Below the pieces are notes generated by a model, which was not told where the DNA came from, made no database searches, and worked only from the letters and a program-made list of their open reading frames with translations. 64,000 bases of DNA from Mucilaginibacter jinjuensis (lineage in GTDB: Bacteria; Bacteroidota; Bacteroidia; Sphingobacteriales; Sphingobacteriaceae): positions 3,348,001-3,412,000 of the forward strand of contig NZ_CP117167.1 of the NCBI RefSeq assembly GCF_028596025.1, in the 5' to 3' direction. A program made the translations under genes and the position numbers. Below, one piece after another: positions 45,475-54,456 of this stretch. How positions within the stretch are numbered: the stretch's first letter is position 1; each line of letters opens with the position of its first letter.

Positions 45475-46728
45475 ATGAAAATCAGGATTTTAATGACCGG
45501 CTTGCTTGGCCTTGTTGCGACAACAACATTTGCGCAAAAAGGGGAGTTAAATAACGCACAAAGCGAGTACGATAAATATGAAACCTCAAGAGGTAACAAA
45601 TTAACTGCCGCTATTGCTGCTACAAGCATTGCTAATGCTAAAACCTCGATCGATAAAGCAGCTCTTAACGAGAAAACTTCGGTAATGCCGCAAACCTTTG
45701 CATTAAAAGGTGCTATTTACTCGTCGTTAGCAGTCCAGGATTCAGTTCCGGCTACATCAGCTCCATTATTTGCAACTGCAGAAGAGGCTATTAAAAAAGC
45801 TAAAGAATTAGACACCAAAGGCGAAAATAAAAAACTGATCGATCACGCTAATGTTAACCTGGCACAATACCAGTTAACCCAGGGTGTTAGAGAGTATCAG
45901 AACAAGGATTTCAAAAACGCTTACAAAGCATTTGATTACTATCGTTCTGTATTGCCTGAAGATACAAACGCAATTTACTACACAGGTTTAGCAGCAGCTA
46001 ACGCCAATATGTACCCGGAAGCTATTACCAATTATAACAAATTGTTAACTACTAACTATTCTGGTAAACAACACATTTATACAGATTTATCTTCAATTTA
46101 TTTATTAAATAAAGACACTACAGGTGCTTTAAAAACTGTAAGCGAAGCTGTTACTAAATATCCAACTAACGCAGATTTTCGCAAACGTGAGGTAGAAATT
46201 TACCTGCAAACAGGCAGACAAAAAGAAGTGATCGACAAAATCAACGCAGCTATTGCTAATGATCCTAAAAACAAATCATTGTACTACTATGCTGGTTTAA
46301 CTTACTCACAAGCAGCAGAATCTGCAGGCAAAGATTTAACTAAAGCCAAAGATGCTGCAAGCAAAGCAACAGCGCAAAAAGCAAAAGAAGAAAATTTTGC
46401 TAAAGCAGCAGATATGTACAAAAAAGCATTAGAAATTGATCCGAACTATTTCGAAGCTAACCTTAACCTGGGTTATGTATTGCTTAACCCGGCTATTGAT
46501 ATGTATAATGCTGCTAATAAATTACCTGCAAATCAGCAAAAAGCTTACGATGCTGCTGTAGCTAAAGCAGGCGCACAATTTGATACAGCTAAGCCATACC
46601 TGCAAAAAGCGGTAGAGCTTAACCCAAAATCTTATGATGCATTAAACAACCTTAAAACTTATTACTTAGGTAAAAAGGATACAGCACATGCAACTGAGAT
46701 TCAAAAGCAGATCGACGCATTAAAATAA
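45475..46728 (+). CDS. Exported TPR-repeat protein
   Basis: The 417-residue protein has the signal peptide MKIRILMTGLLGLVATTTFA and then TPR-type repeats. NLGYVLLNPAIDMYNAA-type and YYAGLTYSQAAE segments show the pattern, with Ala/Lys-rich stretches around 270-310. It starts 5 nt after the previous TPR gene and ends the operon, which is closed by the hairpin at 46734-46761. The function is unknown; periplasmic scaffolding is plausible. Confidence 0.85.
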   Translation: MKIRILMTGLLGLVATTTFAQKGELNNAQSEYDKYETSRGNKLTAAIAATSIANAKTSIDKAALNEKTSVMPQTFALKGAIYSSLAVQDSVPATSAPLFATAEEAIKKAKELDTKGENKKLIDHANVNLAQYQLTQGVREYQNKDFKNAYKAFDYYRSVLPEDTNAIYYTGLAAANANMYPEAITNYNKLLTTNYSGKQHIYTDLSSIYLLNKDTTGALKTVSEAVTKYPTNADFRKREVEIYLQTGRQKEVIDKINAAIANDPKNKSLYYYAGLTYSQAAESAGKDLTKAKDAASKATAQKAKEENFAKAADMYKKALEIDPNYFEANLNLGYVLLNPAIDMYNAANKLPANQQKAYDAAVAKAGAQFDTAKPYLQKAVELNPKSYDALNNLKTYYLGKKDTAHATEIQKQIDALK

Positions 46729-46733
46729 TATTT

Positions 46734-46761
46734 AAAGGCTTCTCGAAAGAGAGGCCTTTTT
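46734..46761 (+). terminator. Terminator of the gyrA-TPR-TPR operon
   Basis: AAAGGCTTCTC pairs with GAGAGGCCTTTTT around a GAAA loop, with one bulge, followed by T's. Confidence 0.8.
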
Positions 46762-46886
46762 AACACAATACTTACTTAACATAATGTTAATTATAGGACT
46801 TAAAATAAGTGACTAAATAATTGTAATATATTGTATTCACTGTACTTATTATTAGTTTTACAGTATACCATGTAGATACTTAATTT

Positions 46887-47576
46887 ATGTTAATTACAAA
46901 ATCTAATCTTATTAGGCTCCTTGTTTTTTCTATTTTTCTAAATGTGTTTGTTATCACATTTTATATATACAGGCATAAAGAAAATAATAAAATCAGCACT
47001 ATTGCATATCAACATACCGGGTATTTATACCATCGGGATATGCTATATAAAACATTAGGCGTAACTTCAAACAATGTAGTTTTTATCGGCGACAGTGAAT
47101 TTTTTTTCTTTGATGCTGCTGAGCTTTTTAAAAATGCCGATATTCTAAATCGTGGTATATTGGGTGATAACACCATCGGTGTTTATCATAGAATTGATGA
47201 TGTTTTACTAGGCCATCCGAAAAAAATTTTTATAGAAATTGGTACTAATGATATGCGGTATCAGCCCAATGATACATGTTTAGCTTACATGCACAAAATT
47301 TTGAAACGTGCTAATTCAATTTCTCCAGAAACAAAAATATATATTAATTCACTTTTGCCGCGTTCTGCCGATTATAAAGGTCTTATTGAAGATTATAATA
47401 AAAAGCTTTTTAATCTATGCGGCAGCTCTCATATAACTTATATAGATCTTTATTCAAAATTTGTTCGTGCTGGTATGCTCAACCCACAATTTAACGGTGG
47501 CGATACTTTACATTTAAATGCACGGGGGAATATACTATTGGCTCAAATTATAAAGCCTTATTTAGCTTCTAATTAA
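46887..47576 (+). CDS. SGNH/GDSL-like hydrolase with membrane anchor
   Basis: The 229-residue protein has one N-terminal membrane segment (about 9-27) and an SGNH-type domain. Block I is FIGDSEFFFF with nucleophile Ser70 (GDSE rather than GDSL), block III is EIGTNDMRY (Asn121) and block V is GGDTLHLNARG (Asp206, His209). Such enzymes are esterases or acetyl-transfer relatives acting on lipids or glycans. The gene is clearly more AT-rich than its neighbours and has no operon partner, so acquisition is possible. Confidence 0.85.
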   Translation: MLITKSNLIRLLVFSIFLNVFVITFYIYRHKENNKISTIAYQHTGYLYHRDMLYKTLGVTSNNVVFIGDSEFFFFDAAELFKNADILNRGILGDNTIGVYHRIDDVLLGHPKKIFIEIGTNDMRYQPNDTCLAYMHKILKRANSISPETKIYINSLLPRSADYKGLIEDYNKKLFNLCGSSHITYIDLYSKFVRAGMLNPQFNGGDTLHLNARGNILLAQIIKPYLASN

Positions 47577-47639
47577 ATTCATTATTATATCACTGCTGCT
47601 TTAGGTTTATTTAAACCATATTGCTAACTTTGTTAGTAA

Positions 47640-48842
47640 ATGAAACGTTCGGGTTCTGCAGATTTACCTTTACATTATGGTTATGTACCACAGTGGCTTG
47701 CCGTACGTATGGCGAAACTTGGCCTCGCTGTTGCAGAAACCATTGTAATGGATTTTGGTACCGATGAATTTATTCGCCGTTTGAGCGATCCGTTTTGGTT
47801 TCAAAGTTTGGGTGCTGTTATGGGAATGGATTGGCATTCGTCCGGAATTACTACATCGGTTATGGGCGCTTTGAAAAGATCAATAAATCCGCATGCTAAA
47901 GAACTTGGAATTTATATAACCGGCGGCAAAGGAAAATATTCGCGCGAAACGCCGAATGAGCTGCTTAAAATTGGTAATCAAACCGGTTTAAATGGTACAG
48001 AGCTGGTTAAATGCAGCAAGCTGGCTGCCAAGGTTGATAATACAGCTATACAGGACGGCTACCAATTGTATACCCACAATTTTATTGTAAGTAAAAGCGG
48101 GCAATGGACTGTTGTACAGCAAGGTATGAGTGCGACAAATAAGACCGCTCGCCGTTATCACTGGCATTCTGAAGGTTTAAAATCTTTTGTAAACGATCCG
48201 CATACATTTATTTACGGGCAAAATGCCGGTATGATTTTAAACATGGCTGATAAAGCGGCTGATCCGTCGCGCAATGCCATTATGCAGATGGCTGATGAAC
48301 ATCCGAATGATATGCTGGCCGAAATAAACAAACTGATGATGCCGAACCATCATGATGTACGCGCCGAAGATGTTGATTTGAAACGTTTAGGTGCGGTACT
48401 ATGGCTGGCGCATGAAAAACGGCCTAAAGATTTTGAAGAATTATTATTACTCGAAGGTTTAGGCCCACGAACATTACAATCACTGGCTTTGGTTAGCGAA
48501 GTTATTTACGGAACGCCGGCAAGATTTAAAGACCCGGCAAGGTTTTCGTTTGCACATGGTGGAAAGGATGGTCACCCCTTCCCTGTCCCCATTAAGGTTT
48601 ATGATGAAACTTTAAAAACTTTGCAGACTGCAATATATAAAGCAAAAATCGGTCAATCTGAAAAAAAGGATGCTATTCGCAGTTTAACGGCAATAGCGCA
48701 ACGAGCCGAACAGGATTTTACCCCTAATGCCAATTTTGACCAGGTAATACAGCAGGAACGTGAAAATTCGTGGCGACATGGCGGCCGTACAGTTATGGGT
48801 AAAGCAAAACCGCCTGTAGAGCAGCAGTTACGTCTATTTTAA
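47640..48842 (+). CDS. DUF763-family protein
   Basis: The 400-residue protein matches the DUF763 layout from its first residues: RSGSADLPLHYGYVPQWL, then DWHSSGITTSVMGALKR, GGKGKYSRETP, YTHNFIVSKSGQW and RYHWHSEGLKSF. Family members are soluble and found in archaea and scattered bacteria, without a known function. A segment around 270-290 (LLLEGLGPRTLQSLALVSEVI) looks like a helix-hairpin-helix DNA-binding element, so a nucleic-acid role is possible. The 3' end overlaps the convergent DUF4142 gene by 9 nt. Confidence 0.85.
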   Translation: MKRSGSADLPLHYGYVPQWLAVRMAKLGLAVAETIVMDFGTDEFIRRLSDPFWFQSLGAVMGMDWHSSGITTSVMGALKRSINPHAKELGIYITGGKGKYSRETPNELLKIGNQTGLNGTELVKCSKLAAKVDNTAIQDGYQLYTHNFIVSKSGQWTVVQQGMSATNKTARRYHWHSEGLKSFVNDPHTFIYGQNAGMILNMADKAADPSRNAIMQMADEHPNDMLAEINKLMMPNHHDVRAEDVDLKRLGAVLWLAHEKRPKDFEELLLLEGLGPRTLQSLALVSEVIYGTPARFKDPARFSFAHGGKDGHPFPVPIKVYDETLKTLQTAIYKAKIGQSEKKDAIRSLTAIAQRAEQDFTPNANFDQVIQQERENSWRHGGRTVMGKAKPPVEQQLRLF

Positions 48843-49364
48843 CGAAGCGCTGATTGCTTTTGCAGAATCTAAATGCATTTTTAAAATCGGTGTGGTTTTG
48901 TTCGAAAAATCAACCAGTTTTTTATCGGTGTTCTCGGCAACTTCATTAAATAGCTGAATCACTTTATCGTGGTCACTTACCATCATCTGCATATAAGCTT
49001 TATCGAAAGCTGGTCCGTTTTGTTTCATTAAATCACCCAGCATAGCCTGGTGTTGCTGCGAAATCGTATCAGTGAGGCTCACATATTTTTCTACAGCTAT
49101 CTTTTTAAGTTCTTGTCCCGCTTTTACATGATCATTAAGCATCATTTTGGCGAAATCGAGCACGCGTGGATTTTTAGAATTATTCTCGGCCAATGAAGCG
49201 GCTTTAATTTCAGTAACGCCAGCCTCATTGGCAGCCACAATAAATTTTGCACCCTGGTCATCAACCAATGTACTTTGGTTAAAGTTTTTTGCTTTTCTAT
49301 TATTACAAGCTTGTCCGGCAATCAACAAAATCATTGCTGATACGTACATCAAGTTTTTAGTCAT
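48834..49364 (-). CDS. DUF4142 lipoprotein
   Basis: The 176-residue protein has a lipobox ending at Cys20 (LIAGQAC). Its helical DUF4142 domain (about 37-172) includes FAKMMLNDHVKAGQEL and MVSDHDKVIQLFNEVA. The fold is predicted as a ferritin-like helical bundle without the full metal-ligand set. The location should be the periplasm or outer membrane. The function is unknown, although family members are often linked to envelope stress. Confidence 0.85.
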   Translation of the reverse strand: MTKNLMYVSAMILLIAGQACNNRKAKNFNQSTLVDDQGAKFIVAANEAGVTEIKAASLAENNSKNPRVLDFAKMMLNDHVKAGQELKKIAVEKYVSLTDTISQQHQAMLGDLMKQNGPAFDKAYMQMMVSDHDKVIQLFNEVAENTDKKLVDFSNKTTPILKMHLDSAKAISASLK

Positions 49365-49446
49365 GTTATAAAATAATGGTTGCTATACCTGTAACATACA
49401 CAGGCATTAATTGGTTTACAATTATATGACATTTAGCCATTAATAA

Positions 49447-49481
49447 GAAAAGCCGGATGAAATATTACTCATCCGGCTTTT
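49447..49481. terminator. Terminator between DUF4142 and ppc
   Basis: GAAAAGCCGGATGA pairs with TCATCCGGCTTTTC around a 7-nt loop. It lies upstream of the DUF4142 gene and downstream of ppc on the minus strand, so it ends ppc. Confidence 0.85.
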
Positions 49482-49500
49482 CAAGTTATTATTAATAGGG

Positions 49501-52080
49501 TTATGCCAGGTTTCTACCGGCATTTACAATGCCGTAAACCGTGCGGATCACTAGCTTATTATAAACCTTAATCAGCTCTTCATCAGTAGTATTATTCAAA
49601 CATTCTAAAGCATAGTGCTGAACAATCACTAACGGAAGCACAATTTTTTCCCGGATGGCAATTGATCTTCCTTCCGTTGGATAAGCTTCCATTAATACCT
49701 GTGTATCAGTTAGTTCAAGGAGTAATCTCTTAGTTTGCTCAAACTCGTTATATAGCATTTGCCAGAACTCGCCAAATTTAGGATCGTTCTTTAAGTGCGC
49801 AGTAACCCTGAAATCTGATTTCGACATCGACATCATACAATTATCGATCATCGTTTTAAAGAAGCCAGATTTGTGGTAAAGCTCTACAACTTCGTCCCAA
49901 TGCCCCTCTCCTTTTATTTTGTTCAGTGCAGCACCAACACCATAAAAGCCAGGGATATTTTGTTTTAGCTGGCTCCAGGCCGTTACAAAGCTGATAGCAC
50001 GCAAATCTTCCAATTTTAAAGGCGCATCACCATTACGTTTAGTTGGGCGGCTGCTGATGTTTGCACCAGAAAGCAATTTAAGCGGGCTCAGTTTCTCCAG
50101 GTATTCGGTAAATAACGTATGTTTACGCAGGCCCATAAACAAACTATAACTTTCATCAGCCATTATCGAGATTAGCTCTTTATGGCGATCATCCAGCAAA
50201 TCTTTTTGTGTTTGATGCAATGCAGAAGCAATACCTGCATTAAATAATTGCTCGATATTGAACCTTGCCGTATCAACAGAACCGTATTGCGAACTCACAG
50301 TTTGGCCTTGTATAGTTAACTGGATGTGGTTATTAGCAATCTCCTGACCCATTGAGGCATAGAAACGGTGTGTTTTGCCACCACCACGTGCGGGTGGGCC
50401 TCCCCTGCCATCAAAAAACGCCAGGTCGATGTCGTATTTCTTAGCCATTGCGGTTAGTTCAACTTTGGCTTTGTAGATAGACCAGTTAGCCATTAAGTAA
50501 CCACCGTCTTTGGTACTATCAGAGAAACCAAGCATAATAGTTTGCTTATTGCCTCTTGCTGCCAGATGCTCTTTGTAGAATGGATGGGTATAAAGTGTTT
50601 CCATTACTTCGGCCGCAACTTTTAAATCGTTAACGGTTTCAAAAAGCGGCATAAAGTCAATGGTCAGCTCGTCTTTCTTCCAGCCGCTGCATAAAAACAG
50701 GTTAATCAGTTGCAAAATATCAGATGCTTGCTGACAGTTACTGATAATAAATCGCTGACAAGCTTTTTCGCCATTCTGTTTTTGCACTTGCTTTACCAGG
50801 CGAATAGTGTTAAGTGTATCCTGAATCAACGGATCAGCATCATCAGGGCAAACAAAATCTGCTTCTGTGGCAAACTCAATTGCTTTTAATTTATCAGCTT
50901 CGCTTAAATCATCATAACCTTCAGGAAGTATTACACCAACTTTAGGTGCAATGTAGTCATACACATTACGCAATACACGGCTATCCTGGCGGATATCCAG
51001 CGTAGCGAAATAACAGCCAAATAATTTGATCTTGTGCGACAAATCATCTATGATGTCAACAAACAGGCTGTAGTTGTCTGCAATCAGCTTATCCTTTACT
51101 GTTTGTAATAATGTAAGCATTTCGCCCTGTAAATTTTCAGGATCTTCCTGTGGGTTGAATGCATTATCATAAAGGATGGTTTCCAAATCCTTCATAGCAT
51201 CTTCAACACCTCTAAATGTGATACGACGTTTCACATTACGGAAATCACGGTAATAACAGCGGAAAATGATCTGCCTTAATAATGAAGCTACTGTTTTGGT
51301 AGAATCTGTTTTAACGTTAGGGTTACCATCACGGTCGCCGCCCGGCCAAAAGCCCATTTCGAGTAGTTGGTTAGCTAAGCCATCCACATCAAAAGCTTCA
51401 TTTAATTTTGATTGTGTAGCGGCTAATGCATGATAGAAAACATTCTCTAAAAACCAGATCAGGCTCACAGCCTCATCAACAGGTGTTGGCGATGTTTTAT
51501 TGAAGAACGGCGTTTTACCCAGTTGTTGTAACAGCAAGTTAATGCTATTGATATCGTTTGTTTTAAGCGCTTCGATCAAATCAGTCATGATACCCAACAC
51601 TCGGCTTGGGTAAAACTGGGTTGGGTGCGCAGTAAGGACTAAGCGCAGTGAAAAGTTTTTAAGCTTCTCTTTAATGGTTTCGCGCTGGCTTTCGTCGCCT
51701 GCAATTTGTTGTAACAAAGTTTGCAGTGTACCGCTCTCGTCGAACTTGGTGGTTTTACTGAATGATGAATCTTCAATGGCATCAAACAATACAACTTGCC
51801 TTTCTATATACTGTATAAAGCGGAATAAGCGGTTAAGTTGTTCCTGGTGATCAATATCTGGTACGTACTTCTTAAAGAACGACTTTATAATTTCAGCGGG
51901 TGATTCCTGGTTGGCTGTGCCCTTTTCGCAATGTGCGCTAAAAAATGGCAACAGGTTACCGGTATCTTTAACCTGGTAAAAAGGCAGGGTTAAAAACAGA
52001 CTGTTGTAAAGCTCAAAACGTGTAATTACTTCCTGATTAAAGACGGATTCACGCTGACTAAGGTTGTTTGCAGATGACAT
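49501..52080 (-). CDS. ppc: Phosphoenolpyruvate carboxylase
   Basis: The 859-residue enzyme fixes bicarbonate onto phosphoenolpyruvate to give oxaloacetate, refilling the TCA cycle. Key motifs are LTAHPTQFYPSR (catalytic His), GGDRDGNPNV, GFSDSTKDGGYLMANW and FFDGRGGPPARGGG (the Gly-rich catalytic loop). The length is slightly short of the 880-960 usual in proteobacteria, as in other Bacteroidota. It is divergent from the FUSC gene. A hairpin with a T-run lies just upstream of its start. Confidence 0.95.
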   Translation of the reverse strand: MSSANNLSQRESVFNQEVITRFELYNSLFLTLPFYQVKDTGNLLPFFSAHCEKGTANQESPAEIIKSFFKKYVPDIDHQEQLNRLFRFIQYIERQVVLFDAIEDSSFSKTTKFDESGTLQTLLQQIAGDESQRETIKEKLKNFSLRLVLTAHPTQFYPSRVLGIMTDLIEALKTNDINSINLLLQQLGKTPFFNKTSPTPVDEAVSLIWFLENVFYHALAATQSKLNEAFDVDGLANQLLEMGFWPGGDRDGNPNVKTDSTKTVASLLRQIIFRCYYRDFRNVKRRITFRGVEDAMKDLETILYDNAFNPQEDPENLQGEMLTLLQTVKDKLIADNYSLFVDIIDDLSHKIKLFGCYFATLDIRQDSRVLRNVYDYIAPKVGVILPEGYDDLSEADKLKAIEFATEADFVCPDDADPLIQDTLNTIRLVKQVQKQNGEKACQRFIISNCQQASDILQLINLFLCSGWKKDELTIDFMPLFETVNDLKVAAEVMETLYTHPFYKEHLAARGNKQTIMLGFSDSTKDGGYLMANWSIYKAKVELTAMAKKYDIDLAFFDGRGGPPARGGGKTHRFYASMGQEIANNHIQLTIQGQTVSSQYGSVDTARFNIEQLFNAGIASALHQTQKDLLDDRHKELISIMADESYSLFMGLRKHTLFTEYLEKLSPLKLLSGANISSRPTKRNGDAPLKLEDLRAISFVTAWSQLKQNIPGFYGVGAALNKIKGEGHWDEVVELYHKSGFFKTMIDNCMMSMSKSDFRVTAHLKNDPKFGEFWQMLYNEFEQTKRLLLELTDTQVLMEAYPTEGRSIAIREKIVLPLVIVQHYALECLNNTTDEELIKVYNKLVIRTVYGIVNAGRNLA

Positions 52081-52105
52081 AGACGATTTAGAGAGATCTG
52101 AGTAA

Positions 52106-52133
52106 AAAACAGGTTTCTTTTATAACCTGTTTT
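52106..52133 (-). promoter_or_regulatory. Possible transcription attenuator in the ppc leader
   Basis: AAAACAGGTT (52106-52115) and its perfect complement (52124-52133) form a 10-bp stem. Read towards ppc, the hairpin is followed by six T's and lies about 25 nt before the ATG. This is the layout of a weak intrinsic terminator in a leader. The stem has only three G-C pairs, so its strength is doubtful. Confidence 0.35.
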
Positions 52134-52260
52134 GAATTGTTGGTAAATATAATTATCTACTGAGATTATCGACAATGTTTTTGTTACAAACTTCAACCTA
52201 TTTAATGTATAAACGTTATTTGTTATAAATTTGCAGTACCAATCCCCCGAAAAATCTAAA

Positions 52261-54456
52261 ATGGCCGTACCATCCCGCGAAATAAAAAGTTTCTTCTTCA
52301 GCCAGTATTTTTCAGACGGATTACGCATTACTATAGGCGTTTTGCTCCCCTCACTCATCTTTGCACAATTTAATCAGCTCGAGTTAGGCCTCACCTTATC
52401 ATTAGGTGCTATTTGCGTTTGTGTGGTTGATACGCCAGGGCCCGAAGTTTATAAGCGTAATGCTATGCTGGCCTGTAATGCTTTGCTGCTTTTGGTTTCC
52501 ATTACCACAGGCTTTGCAAGGCTTAATGTGTATACGCTGGGTATCGAGGTTATTGCTTTTTCTTTCTTGTTCTCCATGTTTACGGTGTATGGCAACCGCG
52601 CTGCTGCAGTTGGTACATCATCATTATTGGTGATGATATTTATGATGGATAAAGGCCTGCAACCTGGCGAAGTACTGCATTATAGTTTACTGATTACTGT
52701 AGGCGGCGTTTGGTATATGATTATGAGCCTTGTTTTCTTCGGTATCCGGCCATACCGGGCGGCGCAGCAGGCATTAGGCGAGAACATTGTTGACGTGGTT
52801 AAGTTCCTTCGCATAAAAGCCGATTTTTATCTGCCGGAGACTGATATTGAAGACAATTACAAGAAACTGGTTTCGCAGCAAATAAAGGTTAGTCAGCATC
52901 AGGATAATGTTCGAGAGCTATTGTTTAAAACCCGCTTAATTGTAAGAGAATCAACCCATGCCAGCCGTGTATTGGTATTAACCTTTGTTGATCTGGTTGA
53001 TATGTTTGAGCAGATTATGGCCACACATTACGATTACCAGGAAATTCGCGACCGTTTTGAAGGAACTGAGGTGCTACCCCATATTGCAAAACTGGTACAC
53101 CAAATGGCCGGCGAATTGGATAATATAGGTTATGCCATACTGGCCAATTCGAGATATCGCCGGATTAAAAACTTTGGCCCTGATCTGGAAAATTTAAAGA
53201 ATGAGATTGACGCTACTTCCAGTCATTTAAGTGGGTCGAGCAATCTGGTTTTAAAGAAGATCTTGATTAATGTTCGTGATCTAAACCAAAAGATATCGGA
53301 TGTATGCAAATACTATAACTCTAAATCGGCAGAAAGCCTGATCGATAAGAAAAAGGGCGATGTGGAGTACACCAAATTTGTTGCCCATCAGGATTATACG
53401 CCGCACATCTTTTTCGATAACCTTACCTTTACTTCGGCCACATTTAAGCATGCTTTACGTGTAGCATTGGTTTGTTTAACCGGTTTTGTGATTACCAAGA
53501 GTAACGGGTTATTAGAGTTGATCAATCATTTCACGGGTAAGAAGATCGTTTTCGGACACCATAGTTACTGGGTATTGCTCACCATTATTGTGATTCTGAA
53601 GCCAGGATTCAGCCTATCTAAACAACGCAATTACCAGCGCGTATTTGGTACCATTATCGGCGGGGCTATTGGCGTATTGGTACTCACCTTTGTACACAAC
53701 AAAACCCTCGAAGTAGCATTACTGATGGTATTTATGATGGGAGCTTACAGTTTTCTGCGAATCAACTACATCACCAGCGTTATTTTTATGACACCTTATG
53801 TGCTCATCCTGTTCCGCTTTTTGGGTGTAGGGCATCTGGATGTGGCAGAAGAACGGATTATAGATACCATTATAGGCTCATCTATCGCATTTTTAGCCAG
53901 TTACCTGATATTCCCATCATGGGAGTCTGAACAACTACGACAAACCTTATTGGAAGTTGTTGATGCGAACATTAGGTATCTAATGACCTTGGGCGAGCAT
54001 TTAACCGGTAAACCACAAAGTACTACCGATTATAAATTGGCGCGGAAAGATGTTTTTGTAAAATCGGCCAACTTATCGGCAGCATTTGAGCGTATGGTTT
54101 CTGAACCGAAGAGTAAACAGAAACAGAGCAAAGATGTGCATAAGTTTGTGGTATTGAACCATATCCTGTCCTCTTACCTGGCAACCATTGCATCAAACAT
54201 AACCGGTGCCAGCATGCTGATCCACCTGCGTGCTGATAACCTTAAAATGCTGAAACGCGATATTGCTGTACTGAATGAGGTAAGCAAAAAATTAGGTGGC
54301 AACAGTTTTGAATTTACTGCCGAACAAAGCGTTAATGAAGATGAGCTAACTGACGAAAAAGTAGCCGATCAGGAATTATTGAAAGAGCAACTGGGTTTCA
54401 TTAATAAAATAGCTAACGATATTCAGCGTATTACTGATAACCTTATTTTACAATAA
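52261..54456 (+). CDS. FUSC-family membrane protein (YccS-like)
   Basis: I use the ATG at 52261 (731 residues) since the upstream extension begins at a TTG. The protein has two membrane blocks of about five to six segments each (about 25-170 and 395-540). A soluble helical region follows each block. This is the architecture of FUSC/aromatic acid exporter relatives such as YccS. It may export organic anions or amphipathic compounds. The 3' end overlaps the convergent phoH gene by 9 nt. Confidence 0.82.
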   Translation: MAVPSREIKSFFFSQYFSDGLRITIGVLLPSLIFAQFNQLELGLTLSLGAICVCVVDTPGPEVYKRNAMLACNALLLLVSITTGFARLNVYTLGIEVIAFSFLFSMFTVYGNRAAAVGTSSLLVMIFMMDKGLQPGEVLHYSLLITVGGVWYMIMSLVFFGIRPYRAAQQALGENIVDVVKFLRIKADFYLPETDIEDNYKKLVSQQIKVSQHQDNVRELLFKTRLIVRESTHASRVLVLTFVDLVDMFEQIMATHYDYQEIRDRFEGTEVLPHIAKLVHQMAGELDNIGYAILANSRYRRIKNFGPDLENLKNEIDATSSHLSGSSNLVLKKILINVRDLNQKISDVCKYYNSKSAESLIDKKKGDVEYTKFVAHQDYTPHIFFDNLTFTSATFKHALRVALVCLTGFVITKSNGLLELINHFTGKKIVFGHHSYWVLLTIIVILKPGFSLSKQRNYQRVFGTIIGGAIGVLVLTFVHNKTLEVALLMVFMMGAYSFLRINYITSVIFMTPYVLILFRFLGVGHLDVAEERIIDTIIGSSIAFLASYLIFPSWESEQLRQTLLEVVDANIRYLMTLGEHLTGKPQSTTDYKLARKDVFVKSANLSAAFERMVSEPKSKQKQSKDVHKFVVLNHILSSYLATIASNITGASMLIHLRADNLKMLKRDIAVLNEVSKKLGGNSFEFTAEQSVNEDELTDEKVADQELLKEQLGFINKIANDIQRITDNLILQ

